A DNA stretch of 64,000 nt, from assembly GCF_042684505.1 (NCBI RefSeq), contig NZ_JBHULT010000009.1:1-64000 (forward strand), written 5' to 3'. Below, piece by piece: positions 55,801 to 61,877 of the stretch. A program made the translations under genes and the position numbers. Under the pieces are notes generated by a model that was not told the origin of the DNA, made no database searches, and saw nothing but the letters and a program-made list of their open reading frames with translations. Position 1 is the first letter of the stretch. Each line of letters starts with the position of its first letter. Origin of the DNA: Salinimicrobium flavum. Its GTDB lineage: Bacteria > Bacteroidota > Bacteroidia > Flavobacteriales > Flavobacteriaceae.

Positions 55801-56141
55801 CGTACATAACGATCGGAGTCCGCCCTTACATCAAAGGTAAGTTGGTAAACATGCCCCTGGTTTAAGGGAAAACCAACTTGTGTCAATTGGACATCCGGAT
55901 AATCGTATCCTGGGTTCAGGATCTGGATTTTAGCAACACCATCAACAACAGATGGGTTGGCTTCTGCTCCACTATTCTCATTTACCCGGTAAGCCCAGGT
56001 ATTCAGAGGTGTGGGGGTGTCAAAAGGAATAATTTCGGTGGTTTCACTAAAATCACCATCACTTATCAGGTTCTGGGCCTGCCCCATACTCACTGTTAAG
56101 CACATTACTCCTACTACCAAAGAAATGTAGTGTGTTTTCAT
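49845..56141 (-). CDS. Giant T9SS protein with 16 X25-like repeats
   Basis: This is a 2098-residue secreted protein. The signal peptide ends near MGQAQ (23). Residues about 25-180 resemble a CBM4/9-like carbohydrate-binding sandwich. Then come 16 repeats of about 100 residues (about 186-1815) resembling the X25 module of pullulanases. Each contains a G-S-F/L-Q-ELGC start, a WEGSFTLPAGCY middle and an F-S-Y-D-P-x-T-H end. HYR-like and Ig-like domains follow (about 1820-2005), then a type A T9SS sorting domain (about 2025-2098). No catalytic domain is seen, so it is likely a surface polysaccharide-binding or adhesion protein (inference). Some repeats are nearly identical, pointing to recent internal duplication. 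Confidence 0.88.
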   Translation of the reverse strand: MKTHYISLVVGVMCLTVSMGQAQNLISDGDFSETTEIIPFDTPTPLNTWAYRVNENSGAEANPSVVDGVAKIQILNPGYDYPDVQLTQVGFPLNQGHVYQLTFDVRADSDRYVRLFLGEEGGNAINLIESIYFYLSTGWQTISLQFEATSVFDLHKLSFEFGGNETTTYLDNVVLQDLGPAPPEKVVISGTFQNAMGCETDWDANCEITALTFNSSTELYSGTFEIPEGNHRYKVAVGGSWDINYGENGDYGGADIFLCVPAGPEEVTFTYDPVTHLVTTSPMTSGFSPDCLPIVVLSGSFQDELGCSSDGMGDCTNTALTWNPESGLFEGDFHIPSGCYNYRVVLDNNLQNNYGQEGIFNGEDYSLYIPSNPEVTHFTYDPISHVVTSSPYVNPPQEVTQVSLVGSLQSELGCYTDDDYYGCDNPALISNLVSGKWEGTFFLPAGCYSYYVKETFGCNSTNFYGEEGTFGGEQYKIYIPSAGEISFSYDPETHLIQTTPYSGVPQEVTNVSLVGSFQDELGCEYEFDFYGCDKPALENNPDTGMWEVSFWLPSGCYSYFIKETFGCTVTFYGENGTKGNIDEIQLYLPEDGEISFTYDPETHLIKSTPFSSPEISKVSLTGTIQEVLCAPEYYCEKSTLVFNADSGMWEGNFMLPKGCYTYMIEETSECSTLAYGENGEIGGYIQLYVPLDGEVSFSYDPETHIISSSPYSGTPQEVTAVALEGSSFQNELLLNTDSGLWEGSFTLSEGCYTYWVKETFGCVETYYGENGVYWQEIQLYVPTEAEITFSYDPQTHLITSTPYSGNPQEATSVTLEGSSFQNELTLNAASGLWEGSFTLSEGCYTYQVREIIGCNENYYGENGEYYGSSIELYVPAEAEITFKYDPQTHLVNSTPYSGYPEEITSVSLEGSLQNELILNADSGLWEGSYSLSEGCYTYQVQEKSACITVSYGENGETGGYIQLYVPLDGEVSFSYDPRTHIISSSPYSGTPQEVTAVALEGSFQNELILNTDSGLWEGSFTLSEGCYTYWVKETFGCVETYYGENGVYGQEIQLYVPTEAELTFSYDPQSHTISSTPYSGVPQEITKVSLLGSLQDELGCESEANPDCDKPALNFNPDSGFWEGSFTLPAGCYWYLIKEKFGCNEGILFGENGQESGDVIHLYVPSNGEITFSYDPQTHLISSTPYGDVPPEMTNVYLIGDMQDELGCAYPSEEDCENSALDYDPASETWKGSFTLPAGCYTYRVREVTVCGAFEYGENGNPWGEIQLYIPEEAEITFSYDPQTHLLSSTPYIGVPEEITSVSLTGTFQEEFGCESINNPECDQPALVYDPDSAKWKGSFTLSAGCHAYWVKETFGCNWTLYGENGSTGGEQIQLYIPEDGEISFTYDPETHIITSTPYSGVPQEATAVSLTGIPDDRALQYNTDSGFWEASFSLPAGCYDYWVKEESMCSVFYYGENGSTGQNLSLYVPEDAQITFSYDPQTHILTSSPYSGVPQEVTGVALRGTLQRELGCNEDWEDECEYSALEFNPESGLWEGSFMLSKGCYIYHVQERFGCEKSYYGEDGVEGGNDIKLYIPADGEITFSYDPQTHLITSTPYSGSPQEITKVWLYGSLQEETGCEKDYDQQCGNPEMEFNPDTGAWEGSFVLPAGCYTYWIVEISGCNVILYGENGVEWANEIQLYVPSEEEIAFSYDPQTHEISSTPYSGAPEVVTKVSLLGNLQNELGCTSDFDLECESPMLEFNPETGAWEGTFALPAGCYNYWVKETVSCNILSFYGDDGVEWGYDIKLFVPADGEITFTYDPETHIITTTPYFDISTANQCPENIFVDNTPGTCGAMVDYPGFVATEYCGGDVMSVTQTAGLPSGSLFPIGATTNTFELVRTTGEVTTCSFEVVVTDTESPVIADLQENYEPLWPPNHKMVPVYIDYVAWDNCSIAGTEITITSNEPESTGKGDEAPDWEVVDEHQVLLRAERSGKGTGREYYITIKVTDDSGNFTERTVTVAVAKDQRKTTEIPVDAVDRSYEYILYPVAASDIVNIKGPKSTSNRPYMIYDISGVMKKQGIINNDRVEINSLPNATYILRFETDDGSIFKRFIKN

Positions 56142-56591
56142 AATGGCTGGTATTAATTTTAAGCTACATTAATTTAGCAAACTGAGGATCAGCGGGTAAT
56201 GACAAATGTCAGTGGTGATGAAGTATAATTCCTGTTAAATATTCAGAAAATACGATAAAGAGAGAGGGGCAAAAAATCCATTTCAAATTGATTAGAAAAG
56301 GGTAAAAACAGTTTTTTACTTTCGATTTACTTGCCATTATTCCTTTTTCCTTATACATTTTACATTTAACCGCGTCACCTTTTGTCGCCCTCCTCTCCTA
56401 TCTTAGTACTACAAAAGGAAAACAAATGAGGAAACTGGAGATCAGATGGAGTTTTTCAGGGAATAGAGGTAATTATTCCTAATCGTTTATGTTCTTTTTT
56501 GCATTGCCCATGAACTTTGAACCTGACCAATCCTGAATTTTGAATCTTAAATTTTGAATTGAGCGACCTTGAACTTTAAACTTTGAACCCA
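56142..56591. other. Non-coding gap upstream of the giant gene
   Basis: No gene is supported. The last 60 bases are made of TGAATTTTGAA/TTGAACTTT words of the same kind as the 11397 block. No strong promoter for the giant gene was found on the minus strand. Confidence 0.5.
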
Positions 56592-56651
56592 ATGTAAAGA
56601 GACAAAATCATCCTTACCTACCGCGCCCTCCTTGATACTCATGAAGAACTC

Positions 56652-56876
56652 ATGGAGCGGATTATCAACATGGGCATGACAGGCGAATTTGCAGAAATCA
56701 ATGAAATCTTTCGGGAAGGAGATACCTTTAAATTCGACCTGGAGATGTTCCGGGACAGTAAAGATCAAAACATGCAACTATTATTGGGGCTCTTTGATGA
56801 GCTGGAAACTGTGATGAATACGCTGGCGAATATCAATGGGATCACGGAGGAGGAATTGGAAGACGAAGATATTTGA
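56652..56876 (+). CDS. Small acidic conserved-looking protein, possibly 5'-damaged
   Basis: This is a 74-residue cytoplasmic protein with acidic C-terminus (EEELEDEDI) and helical composition. The frame upstream reads convincingly as protein (RDKIILTYRALLDTHEEL), back to an ATG at 56592 that is immediately followed by TAA. Coding character therefore seems to begin before the first usable ATG. Either a nonsense change hit codon 2, or translation starts at 56652 or at a rare start codon. Function and family are unknown. Confidence 0.55.
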   Translation: MERIINMGMTGEFAEINEIFREGDTFKFDLEMFRDSKDQNMQLLLGLFDELETVMNTLANINGITEEELEDEDI

Positions 56877-57335
56877 AGGTGGCTTTACGAAGATGGAATC
56901 TTTTGTCATTTAGAGCGAAGTACAACGGAGCGAAGCCCGCCTGCCGGCCGGCAGGAATCTTTCGTTTCCACAAGAGATTCCTCCCTGCCTACCGGCAGAC
57001 AGATTGAAAATTAATTAAATCCTATGGTTTGAGACGGATAATTGGTTAATTGGTTAATTGTGGATTGGATAATTGGGGGGCAACGTTGATTGGTAACGGA
57101 AAACACAAGTCCCCAGAATACTTTTCATGGCACAGTCGCTTTTGCTCTCCAGAACAATTGGGAATAAATATTCAAAATGCAGGAAAACATTATGCCTTAA
57201 ATTATGCTTTTAAGACTGCCCTGAAAGCAGATTTTTTCACTACCTTTAATTATCTATTAGTCTCAAATACAATGGATTAAGATCTTCATGTTGTGTTGTG
57301 GTTTAAAAAATACATTAACCATTAAATCCACAACC
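56877..57335. other. Non-coding gap with a REP-like palindrome
   Basis: Bases 56900-57005 contain a dispersed-repeat-like segment with the perfect 16-base palindrome CCTGCCGGCCGGCAGG (56940-56955) and a second CTGCC-TACCGGCAG dyad near 56985. Bases 57030-57080 are TTAATTG simple words. The open frame at 57050-57280 runs through this repeat and is not supported as a gene. Confidence 0.55.
56940..56955. repeat. REP-like perfect palindrome
   Basis: CCTGCCGGCCGGCAGG sits in a GCGAAGCCCGC ... GAATCTTTCG context typical of short dispersed repeats. A related GCGCGAAACCCGCCAGGCAA segment lies at about 49628-49647, beside the mnmE relic. Confidence 0.6.
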
Positions 57336-58085
57336 ATGAAAAAGTATTTAAAATTTTTTCTTGTTCTTCCACTCTTTATTTGGAGTTGTAGTTCAGATTC
57401 AGATGAAATTACTACGGAGTTAAATTCCACTATTGAATTAGAGAATTCGGCAAACGACCATGCAGTCTTTAGCACCTTTAAAGTGACCATTGAGAACATT
57501 GGACAGGATCAGAACATTCTGACTCTGTTTTCACCGGGGGTCTATGTAGTTCAAAAGCAAAGGTCTGAACCTTTGTTTGACCAGGGTGAGGAAGACTACG
57601 GCATGGGATTGGAAGCTATAGCCGAAGACGGCATGCCGGGTCCGCTTAATGAAAATCTTGAAAACCATCCAAAGATTAGATCCCATGGGATTTTTGCCAC
57701 CCCGGTTGGGGCTTCCGGGCCCGCTCCGCTTACGCCGGGAGAAGAGTATGAATTTACCATTACTGCCAAGCATAAGGATTACCTGAATTTTGTTACCATG
57801 TATGTGCAGTCCAATGATGTTTTTATAGCTCCAATGCCTCAGGGAATTTCACTTTTTAATGATATTAGGGAACCTATCGAGGGGGACATCACAGGTTATC
57901 TCTACTATTGGGATGCCGGGACAGAGGTTAACCAGGAGCCGGGAGTAGGTTCCTATCAGGCACCGCGCCAACCTGCACCGGATACCGGAACGCCCGAAAA
58001 TGGAGTTGTTCATTTATTAGATGACGGATATTATTATCCTCCTCTTGAATCAATCATCAGGGTAACTATATCTCTTGTGGAGTAA
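57336..58085 (+). CDS. Spondin-domain lipoprotein
   Basis: This is a 249-residue lipoprotein (signal ending WSCSS, Cys17). The mature domain matches the bacterial spondin-N pattern: FKVTIENI, LFSPGVYVV, a central GMGLEAIAEDG, then GASGPAPLTPGEEYEF and FVTMYVQSNDVFIAP. Such proteins are secreted and of unknown ligand. The ATG at 57336 is chosen over an upstream TTG (57288) because it begins the signal peptide. A strong terminator follows. Confidence 0.85.
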   Translation: MKKYLKFFLVLPLFIWSCSSDSDEITTELNSTIELENSANDHAVFSTFKVTIENIGQDQNILTLFSPGVYVVQKQRSEPLFDQGEEDYGMGLEAIAEDGMPGPLNENLENHPKIRSHGIFATPVGASGPAPLTPGEEYEFTITAKHKDYLNFVTMYVQSNDVFIAPMPQGISLFNDIREPIEGDITGYLYYWDAGTEVNQEPGVGSYQAPRQPAPDTGTPENGVVHLLDDGYYYPPLESIIRVTISLVE

Positions 58086-58110
58086 TTTCAGACTTCAGCT
58101 AAAACAAATT

Positions 58111-58144
58111 AAAAATGGTAAGTTCTCTGGTGCTTACCATTTTT
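58111..58144 (+). terminator. Terminator after the spondin-domain gene
   Basis: A 12-bp perfect stem (58111-58122 with 58133-58144) with a 10-base loop and T-rich right arm. Confidence 0.88.
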
Positions 58145-58175
58145 CCTTTTAATCATCATCAGTTCCTATTTTCCC

Positions 58176-58229
58176 AACTTCAGAAATTATCTTCTCAAGA
58201 AATAAATTAAGAAATGCTTTATATAACCT
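58176..58229 (+). pseudogene. Decayed copy of a histidine-kinase segment
   Basis: These 54 bases match 59371-59424, inside the downstream PAS histidine kinase gene, at about 49 of 54 positions, including 30 consecutive identical bases. The surrounding frame is broken. This points to a former tandem duplicate of the kinase gene that was mostly deleted. Confidence 0.8.
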
Positions 58230-58311
58230 ATCTATGGGGCTTCACAAATTCAGGTTTTTCCACTTTATGTCATTGCGATCTTTATGACTTATATAGGTTT
58301 CCAGGGAATAC

Positions 58312-58551
58312 TTGATCCAGCTGGCCCTTGTTAATCAAGATACTGATTCCCTCGTGAGTATTTCCACCAACAGAACCTCTTTACAACCCGGTTTTATTAT
58401 TTTCATTGTTTTCGTACTCTTTAGTTTGATCCTTTATACCATACTTAAAAGAATCACTTCTTTGGAAAATAAGATCATAAAGCAGGAAAACAAATACCGG
58501 TCTAAGATTTTGATTGGCAGAAGAAAAGACTCTTGTGCAGGAACTTACTAA
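58312..58551 (+). CDS. Possible small membrane protein
   Basis: This is a 79-residue frame with TTG start, one predicted membrane helix (about 27-45) and a Lys-rich coiled-coil-like segment. It lies between the decayed kinase fragment and the intact kinase. It may be a remnant of the lost kinase copy or a small partner. Coding potential is uncertain, and the TTG start with no visible promoter weakens the case. Confidence 0.3.
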   Translation: MIQLALVNQDTDSLVSISTNRTSLQPGFIIFIVFVLFSLILYTILKRITSLENKIIKQENKYRSKILIGRRKDSCAGTY

Positions 58552-58591
58552 GATTTAATAAGGCTTCAATAGCAAGATGTTCCCTTAATTA

Positions 58592-59728
58592 ATGCTTACC
58601 TTTAAAAAATTCATAAAAATGATATTTTCCAGCATGCCTGAATTAATTGATGAAAATAAATCAGAAAATGATTATAAGAAAAATCAGGATCTTGAGAATT
58701 ACTTCGCCAACACAATAATTCCGCAGCTTTTCATAGATAGAAATCTTATCCTGAAGAAATTCACCCCTCCTGCGATGAGGCAATTCTCTCTTACAGAAGA
58801 GGATGTAAACAGAGATATTCATGATGTGAAAGAAAATTTTCGTTTTCCCACTCTTATTGAAAATATTGAAGAAGTGATCCAAACCGGGGAGATCCTTGAG
58901 AAGGAAGTACAAACAACAGACGGGAAATGGTATCAAATGAATATTCTTCCATATAGAGTTTTTGAGGAGAACAGGAACGATGGGGTAATTATTACTTTTG
59001 TAGATATCACTAAAAGAATTAGAGCTATTGGAGAACTTGAGAAGTTAAATTCTGAATATCACACCCTAATAGACGCTCTTTCCCACGATATACGACAGCC
59101 GCTTTCGGCTATAGTACTTCTTTCTGATACTTTATTGAATGCTTATAACAAACAAAATGCGCCTCAGTTCGAAAAATATATAGCTACACTAAAGGCCAGC
59201 TCCAATGCCATGAGAGATCTGTTAATAGATTTTATAGCCGTAGGTGAAGATCAACCCGAACTTGAGGGAGAACCGGTTAGGGTAAATATTGAGAACATCG
59301 CGCAGGACGTGATTATTTCTTTAAAGTCGGAAATCTTTAATAAAGGTATTTCAATAGCTACAGATTTTCAAACTTCAGAAATTATCTTCTCAAGAAATAA
59401 CTTAAGAAGTATCTTATATAACCTGCTGCGAAACTCAATTAAATATAAGAAGGCCGGGGAACTATTAAAGATCAACATTTCTACAGTTAAGCAGGATGAT
59501 TACATAGTCTTACAGGTAAAGGACAACGGCATTGGAATTGCCGCGGAGCATCAGGAGGCTATCTTCCATAAATCCACCAGGGTTTCCCACAAAATTGAAG
59601 GCACAGGTATGGGTCTTTATATCATCAAACGAATGCTGGAAAATAACGGAGGAAGTATTAAGGTGGAAAGCCAACCGGGTCAAGGTTCGACCTTTTCTGT
59701 TTATTTCGCTTTAAATAAAGATATATAA
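58592..59728 (+). CDS. PAS-domain sensor histidine kinase
   Basis: This is a 378-residue soluble kinase. A PAS-like domain spans about 35-145, with TIIPQLFIDRNLILKKFTPP, similar to those of CheR-linked sensors. The dimerisation helix has H165 in ALSHDIRQPLSAI. The ATPase domain has N-box NLLRNSIKY (about 271-279), G1 DNGIGI and G2 GTGMGLYI. No membrane segment or receiver domain is present and no response regulator is adjacent, so it is an orphan kinase. A decayed partial copy lies upstream (58176-58229). Confidence 0.9.
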   Translation: MLTFKKFIKMIFSSMPELIDENKSENDYKKNQDLENYFANTIIPQLFIDRNLILKKFTPPAMRQFSLTEEDVNRDIHDVKENFRFPTLIENIEEVIQTGEILEKEVQTTDGKWYQMNILPYRVFEENRNDGVIITFVDITKRIRAIGELEKLNSEYHTLIDALSHDIRQPLSAIVLLSDTLLNAYNKQNAPQFEKYIATLKASSNAMRDLLIDFIAVGEDQPELEGEPVRVNIENIAQDVIISLKSEIFNKGISIATDFQTSEIIFSRNNLRSILYNLLRNSIKYKKAGELLKINISTVKQDDYIVLQVKDNGIGIAAEHQEAIFHKSTRVSHKIEGTGMGLYIIKRMLENNGGSIKVESQPGQGSTFSVYFALNKDI

Positions 59729-59837
59729 CTTAGGTCTGTCTATTGGGCCTCCCCTAATTCCATTTTTCTAGCTTATACCGTGAAATTCACTCAGGTGGTC
59801 ATCACTTGGGATTAGTTTGTTTTAGTTTTTGTTAGTT

Positions 59838-59881
59838 TGCTTTTTTATTGCCCAATACATCATTTCATTTCCCCCTATACC
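59838..59881. repeat. Inverted repeat, left arm
   Basis: CAATACATCATTTCATT and CCCCCTATA match, in reverse complement, 61602-61639 with a few small indels over about 40 bases. The two arms enclose the DUF2141 and DsrE-like genes. Confidence 0.6.
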
Positions 59882-59987
59882 AACCAATTAGTAAATGCCG
59901 CCACCATTTCTCTTTATAAAAGTAATGCGACACCCACAGCGGCAGCCAACCCGGATGGGACTTTAATTTCCCGAATTTTTTTGCCAT
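59865..59987 (-). pseudogene. Tiny Trp-rich frame, likely gene remnant
   Basis: This is a 40-residue frame beginning MAKKFGKLKSHPGWLP and ending LLIGWYRGK. The bases around its stop (TGATGTATTG) also follow a stop after GGMK at the inverted copy near 61616. The two sites look like 3' ends of related, mostly deleted genes. It is too short and isolated to call a functional protein. Confidence 0.25.
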
Positions 59988-60079
59988 TCAATTTTCTTGG
60001 GGGAATAAAGAGGTCTTATAAATAAATCCATTGTCTATTCTTTCTTCCCGAAACTTTTCTGCAGTTAAGAGCAAAAATT

Positions 60080-60574
60080 TTAATACTTGAGTTTAATGGA
60101 CATTTGAAGATCTCTTCCATCATATAAAAATTCAGCGTCAGAAAACGAAGGAGCACTCAAGGCAGCTTTGGCATCACTGGAAAAAGCATAACCTTCCTTG
60201 GGTATACCTAACCAGTTCTTATCTAATTTTCCGTTGTAATTTTCATCATGAATCACGGCAATGGCGTATTTCCCTGGTTTGATATCTGAAAATTCAAAAC
60301 TGGCATCTTTTCCTCTTATTTGTGTTATCATGATTTTGGATGCAAATTCCAGGAACTTATCGGGGAAGCCTTCGGGGGACTCAAAGATAGCACAGGCAAT
60401 AACACCGGTATTGTTACCAATATTTTCAATTTTTACGTTAATAGCCGCACATTCTGCCTGGCCATAACCAGTTAATGGGAATAACATAAAACTTAGACCC
60501 AGCCAAAAGGCAGCTATAAACCGGCCGGAAATCAGAGGCTTCTGCCTACCATTTTGAGAAAACAGGGCATACAT
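60080..60574 (-). CDS. DUF2141 exported protein
   Basis: This is a 164-residue protein (start taken at ATG 60574) with a signal peptide ending TGYGQ. The mature domain matches DUF2141: VKIENIGNNTGVIACAIFES, GKYAIAVIHDENYNGKLDKN and LGIPKEGYAFS. It is a beta-sandwich of unknown function common in marine bacteria, often annotated by its calcium-like DENYNGKLD loop. The frame extends 19 codons further upstream, but that part is not signal-like. Confidence 0.85.
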   Translation of the reverse strand: MYALFSQNGRQKPLISGRFIAAFWLGLSFMLFPLTGYGQAECAAINVKIENIGNNTGVIACAIFESPEGFPDKFLEFASKIMITQIRGKDASFEFSDIKPGKYAIAVIHDENYNGKLDKNWLGIPKEGYAFSSDAKAALSAPSFSDAEFLYDGRDLQMSIKLKY

Positions 60575-60924
60575 TCTTAATACATTAACTATCAGTAATT
60601 TAAGTATATCCTCAATGAAATACAAGTCCAAAAAAAAATAAATAACAGTTGATGTTTCTGCTGGTTAGTCCCAAATTATTATGCCTTTTTTCTCCGAGGA
60701 TTAGTAGCAGAAAAGCAGGCATAGATAATAACTTTTGTTTAGGAAACAGAATTCGGAGAAGTTATATAAAATATGTAACTTATTAATTATTATTAAGTTA
60801 ACTCTATTGATAAGCTTAATGCAGCAGAGGTAATTTATCCAGAAGCGGGAAATTATTTCAACTGGGTAAGATATCGATGATCGATAAATTATTTCTTTAA
60901 TCAATAACCTTAAATTATTTAATT

Positions 60925-61419
60925 ATGAAAAGATCAATGGTTTTAATAGTAGTATTATTTTTTCTGGGCTTAATGCCACAGGAAAACGTACAGGCACAAA
61001 CAGAAGCCACTTATCAGGCACTGGAAGGCGTCAGCTCGGTAAATACTGTCTTTGATTTTAGGATCAGTGATGCAGATAAAGCTATGAGTCATCTGAACCT
61101 CATTCATGGAATGTTAGAGGATCCAAACATGATCATAAAAGGAGAACAACCGGAAGTTATTATTGTGCTTATTGGTCCCTCGGTAAATCTTGTGTCAACT
61201 GACAAGATGAAAAATGCTTCGGAGGCGAAAAATAAAATTGCCCAAAAGATATCAGACATGACTGCAGACGGCATTAGATTTGAGATTTGTATGACAGCCG
61301 CCCATGCTTACGGCGTTCCCGCCGATTCAGTTCTACCCGAGATCGTGCAGGTGAAAAACGGGTGGATATCCCTGGTTGGATACCAACAGAAAGGCTACTC
61401 AATGATTGCTGATTTTTAA
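60925..61419 (+). CDS. Exported DsrE-family protein
   Basis: This is a 164-residue protein with a signal peptide (cleavage near VQAQ, about 25). The mature part is DsrE-like: VNTVFDFRISDADKAMSHLN at the start, EVIIVLIGPSVNLV in the core strand and an FEICMTAAHAYGV block with the single conserved Cys. DsrE proteins bind sulfur or act as structural partners; the exported form in Bacteroidota is of unknown role. It is monocistronic, with a long hairpin terminator after it. Confidence 0.82.
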   Translation: MKRSMVLIVVLFFLGLMPQENVQAQTEATYQALEGVSSVNTVFDFRISDADKAMSHLNLIHGMLEDPNMIIKGEQPEVIIVLIGPSVNLVSTDKMKNASEAKNKIAQKISDMTADGIRFEICMTAAHAYGVPADSVLPEIVQVKNGWISLVGYQQKGYSMIADF

Positions 61420-61526
61420 CAGGGAAAAATATTGCTCTGTCTTTGTGAACAAACATTTTGGGAGGGTTACTTAATTGTGCATTAACCACTAAGGCTGCGA
61501 TTGCAGCGCTCCATAAGATCTCTTAG

Positions 61527-61569
61527 AAAACCCATCTTACCACAATCATCGTGTGGTAAAATGGGTTTT
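61527..61569. terminator. Long hairpin terminator after the DsrE-like gene
   Basis: An 18-bp stem with one mismatch (61527-61544 with 61552-61569) encloses a 7-base loop and ends in T residues. Confidence 0.85.
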
Positions 61570-61601
61570 GAAGTAATTATACCGTAGAGGCTTATGCCGC
61601 A

Positions 61602-61639
61602 TATATAGGGGGAATGAAATGATGTATTGCACAAAAAAG
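61602..61639. repeat. Inverted repeat, right arm
   Basis: TATAGGGGGAATGAAATGAT and then GTATTGCACAAAAAAGG is the reverse complement of the left arm at 59838-59881, with small indels. Confidence 0.6.
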
Positions 61640-61877
61640 GGATATCATTTCAAGATGACATCAAAAAATACATGACTCCGGAAACCGGAAAAATGATCAG
61701 GAGATCTCTCTTCTCAATCAAAGACTCTTGATCTGATACTCCCCTGTGGCAAAAACCCTTATAAATCGACCAAGTAGTTTGTACTTCAGGTACTTATAAT
61801 TAATCCAGGTGAATTATTTCCGGAGTTTGTCGTATCTTTTCCTCTATTATTTTCTCCCCCCCGATTTATTTATATGG

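Larger units (their letters stand above)
59729..60079. other. Non-coding gap with inverted-repeat arm
   Basis: No firm gene is seen. It contains the left arm of an inverted repeat (59838-59881) and a 40-codon minus-strand frame (59865-59987). No clear hairpin terminator follows the kinase. Confidence 0.45.
61420..61877. other. Non-coding gap with terminator and inverted-repeat arm
   Basis: It holds a terminator (61527-61569) and the right arm of the inverted repeat (61602-61639). The rest, about 61640-61860, has no supported gene. An in-frame GTG at 61809 extends the next gene but lacks signal-peptide character. Confidence 0.5.

Noticed and set aside
57050..57280. 76-residue gene
   Set aside because: It begins in simple TTAATTG words, lacks protein-like features and has no family resemblance.
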